Source: Planctomycetota bacterium (GTDB taxonomy: Bacteria > Planctomycetota > Phycisphaerae > Phycisphaerales > UBA5793). From it: a stretch of 64,000 bases of DNA. This document shows positions 63,226-64,000 of the stretch, in pieces. The notes beneath the pieces were generated by a model, which saw only the letters and a program-made list of their open reading frames with translations, made no database searches and was not told where the DNA came from. The translations under genes were made by a program, and so were the position numbers. Numbering within the stretch: the stretch's first letter is position 1; every line of letters begins with the position of its first letter. The DNA is taken from positions 310,001 through 374,000 of the forward strand of contig JABFGK010000002.1 in assembly GCA_013112555.1 (NCBI GenBank). Direction: 5' to 3'.

Positions 63226-64000
63226 CGTCGCTTCGTCTCCAGCCAGGGCGGCACCGCGACACTCGGGTTCGGCCAGGGTTCAAACGCTGCAAACGGATTC
63301 CAGTCGGTATCGGCCGTTCTTGCCATGGTCACATTGGATGCATCGTGGGCAACAGTATCCACAAGACGAGCGGCGAGGCGTGGCGCAAGCGCGAGTTTCG
63401 TCGGCCAGATGGTCAGGACATTCCCGTGGCAGACCACGCATTCATGCTCGGGCCGTCGGCCATGGCGTTGTGCAGGCTCGGCCCGGTCGATGGGTACTGA
63501 AGACCACTCCGTCATGTCCAACCGGGCACCCGGGAGCGTGCGATGCAGCGTGTCGATGGCGTGCTGAATCTGCCGGGTGTCATCGCGCCCCACGCCGGAC
63601 TCTGCCAACTCACCCCCGAGATACCACACGGGCCCGCCATCGACCGGATGGGTCGTGATGGTGACAAGCGGCTTGGGCCGCGAACCGATGCAATGGGCAA
63701 ATACCGGAAGCAAACCGGGGCCGCGCGCCATCACCATGTGCAGCGGTCTTCGTTGTGTTTTCGGGGCTGCTGCATTGAGAAACTGTTGAGACAGGACTTC
63801 GTTGCCGGCGCCGGCGGCCAGCACATACCACCGGGCACGGAGTGTCACCGTGTTACCCGTCAGTGGATGCGTGACCGTCACTGACTCGATTTTTTCGGAA
63901 TTTGTCGCTCGTCGCACCTCGAGCGTCCCGTCGTAGTGCCGAATTCGAGATTGAAACGACGTTCGCAGGTCTGTCAGGAGAGATGGTACGTCGAATACCG
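63207..64000 (-). CDS. FAD-dependent oxidoreductase (DAO-type), 5' end missing
   Basis: The frame is open to the window edge, so only the C-terminal 264 codons are seen. The fragment has FDVPSLLTDLRTSF, then a beta strand and TLRARWYVLAAGAGNEVL, the FAD-loop motif of D-amino-acid-oxidase/GlpA-type enzymes, and ends with PWLETKRRWISAP. The substrate cannot be told. It overlaps the aldo/keto reductase gene and should be upstream in the same operon. Confidence 0.82.
   Translation of the reverse strand, partial: VFDVPSLLTDLRTSFQSRIRHYDGTLEVRRATNSEKIESVTVTHPLTGNTVTLRARWYVLAAGAGNEVLSQQFLNAAAPKTQRRPLHMVMARGPGLLPVFAHCIGSRPKPLVTITTHPVDGGPVWYLGGELAESGVGRDDTRQIQHAIDTLHRTLPGARLDMTEWSSVPIDRAEPAQRHGRRPEHECVVCHGNVLTIWPTKLALAPRLAARLVDTVAHDASNVTMARTADTDWNPFAAFEPWPNPSVAVPPWLETKRRWISAP

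Overview
The window reads as a chromosomal segment of a Planctomycetota bacterium, most likely of the Phycisphaerae or a relative. The reasons are: three stand-alone proteins with a Phycisphaerae-type prepilin leader, one of them with the planctomycete H-X9-DG motif; an ECF sigma factor of the TIGR02999 type overlapping a large Ser/Thr kinase with TPR-like repeats; a secreted sulfatase, a GH172 (DUF2961) enzyme, FG-GAP/VCBS and ASPIC/UnbV secreted proteins; and a DksA-like protein with a long lysine-rich tail. This assignment is an inference from gene content. No rRNA or tRNA gene, CRISPR array, integrase or transposase was seen.

Layout. 1-1.5 kb: the 3' part of rpsA and its terminator. 1.5-4.9 kb: a secreted protein broken by a frameshift, divergent from a GH172 gene, then a cluster of palindromic repeats. 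4.9-16 kb: a housekeeping block. On the minus strand, in transcription order, are accA, the dksA-like gene, lspA, thrS, murE, murF and mraY; murG starts divergently from accA and carries an apparent frameshift at a G7 run. The peptidoglycan genes are therefore a split dcw cluster, and MurE has the DNPR signature of meso-diaminopimelate ligases. 16.7-27.3 kb: a prepilin-like gene, a fused WecA-like/sugar-phosphate transferase, cysK, scpB, an overlapping ispH-rlmN pair, a secreted metallopeptidase-like protein and a second prepilin-like gene. 27.3-41.3 kb: a subtilase, a YhaM-like exoribonuclease, an UnbV-type protein overlapping dinG, an FG-GAP protein, a cobalamin adenosyltransferase, an M61 peptidase and a cysteine-rich secreted protein. 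41.5-46.2 kb: the ECF sigma-kinase pair and gapA. 46.2-54.5 kb: REP-rich spacers, a transglutaminase-fold protein and a PutA-like protein (both apparently catalytically degenerate in part), a CBS protein and a HEAT-like protein. 54.8-64 kb: a TPR protein, a DUF2959 lipoprotein, a sulfatase, an EF-G2 gene, a third prepilin-like gene, and an aldo/keto reductase overlapping an FAD oxidoreductase cut by the window end.

How the genes relate. Most of the window is core metabolism (cell wall, translation, lipid synthesis, isoprenoid, cysteine, glycolysis) interspersed with a secreted or envelope proteome. Three secreted proteins share a C-terminal or internal domain of about 100 residues, and two of those genes also share an 11-bp motif about 100-107 bases upstream of their start codons. 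I found no convincing new defence or mobile system. The best leads are this shared domain and motif, the fused initiating glycosyltransferase, the H1-like/DksA fusion, the pseudo-enzyme domains, and the REPIN-like repeats.
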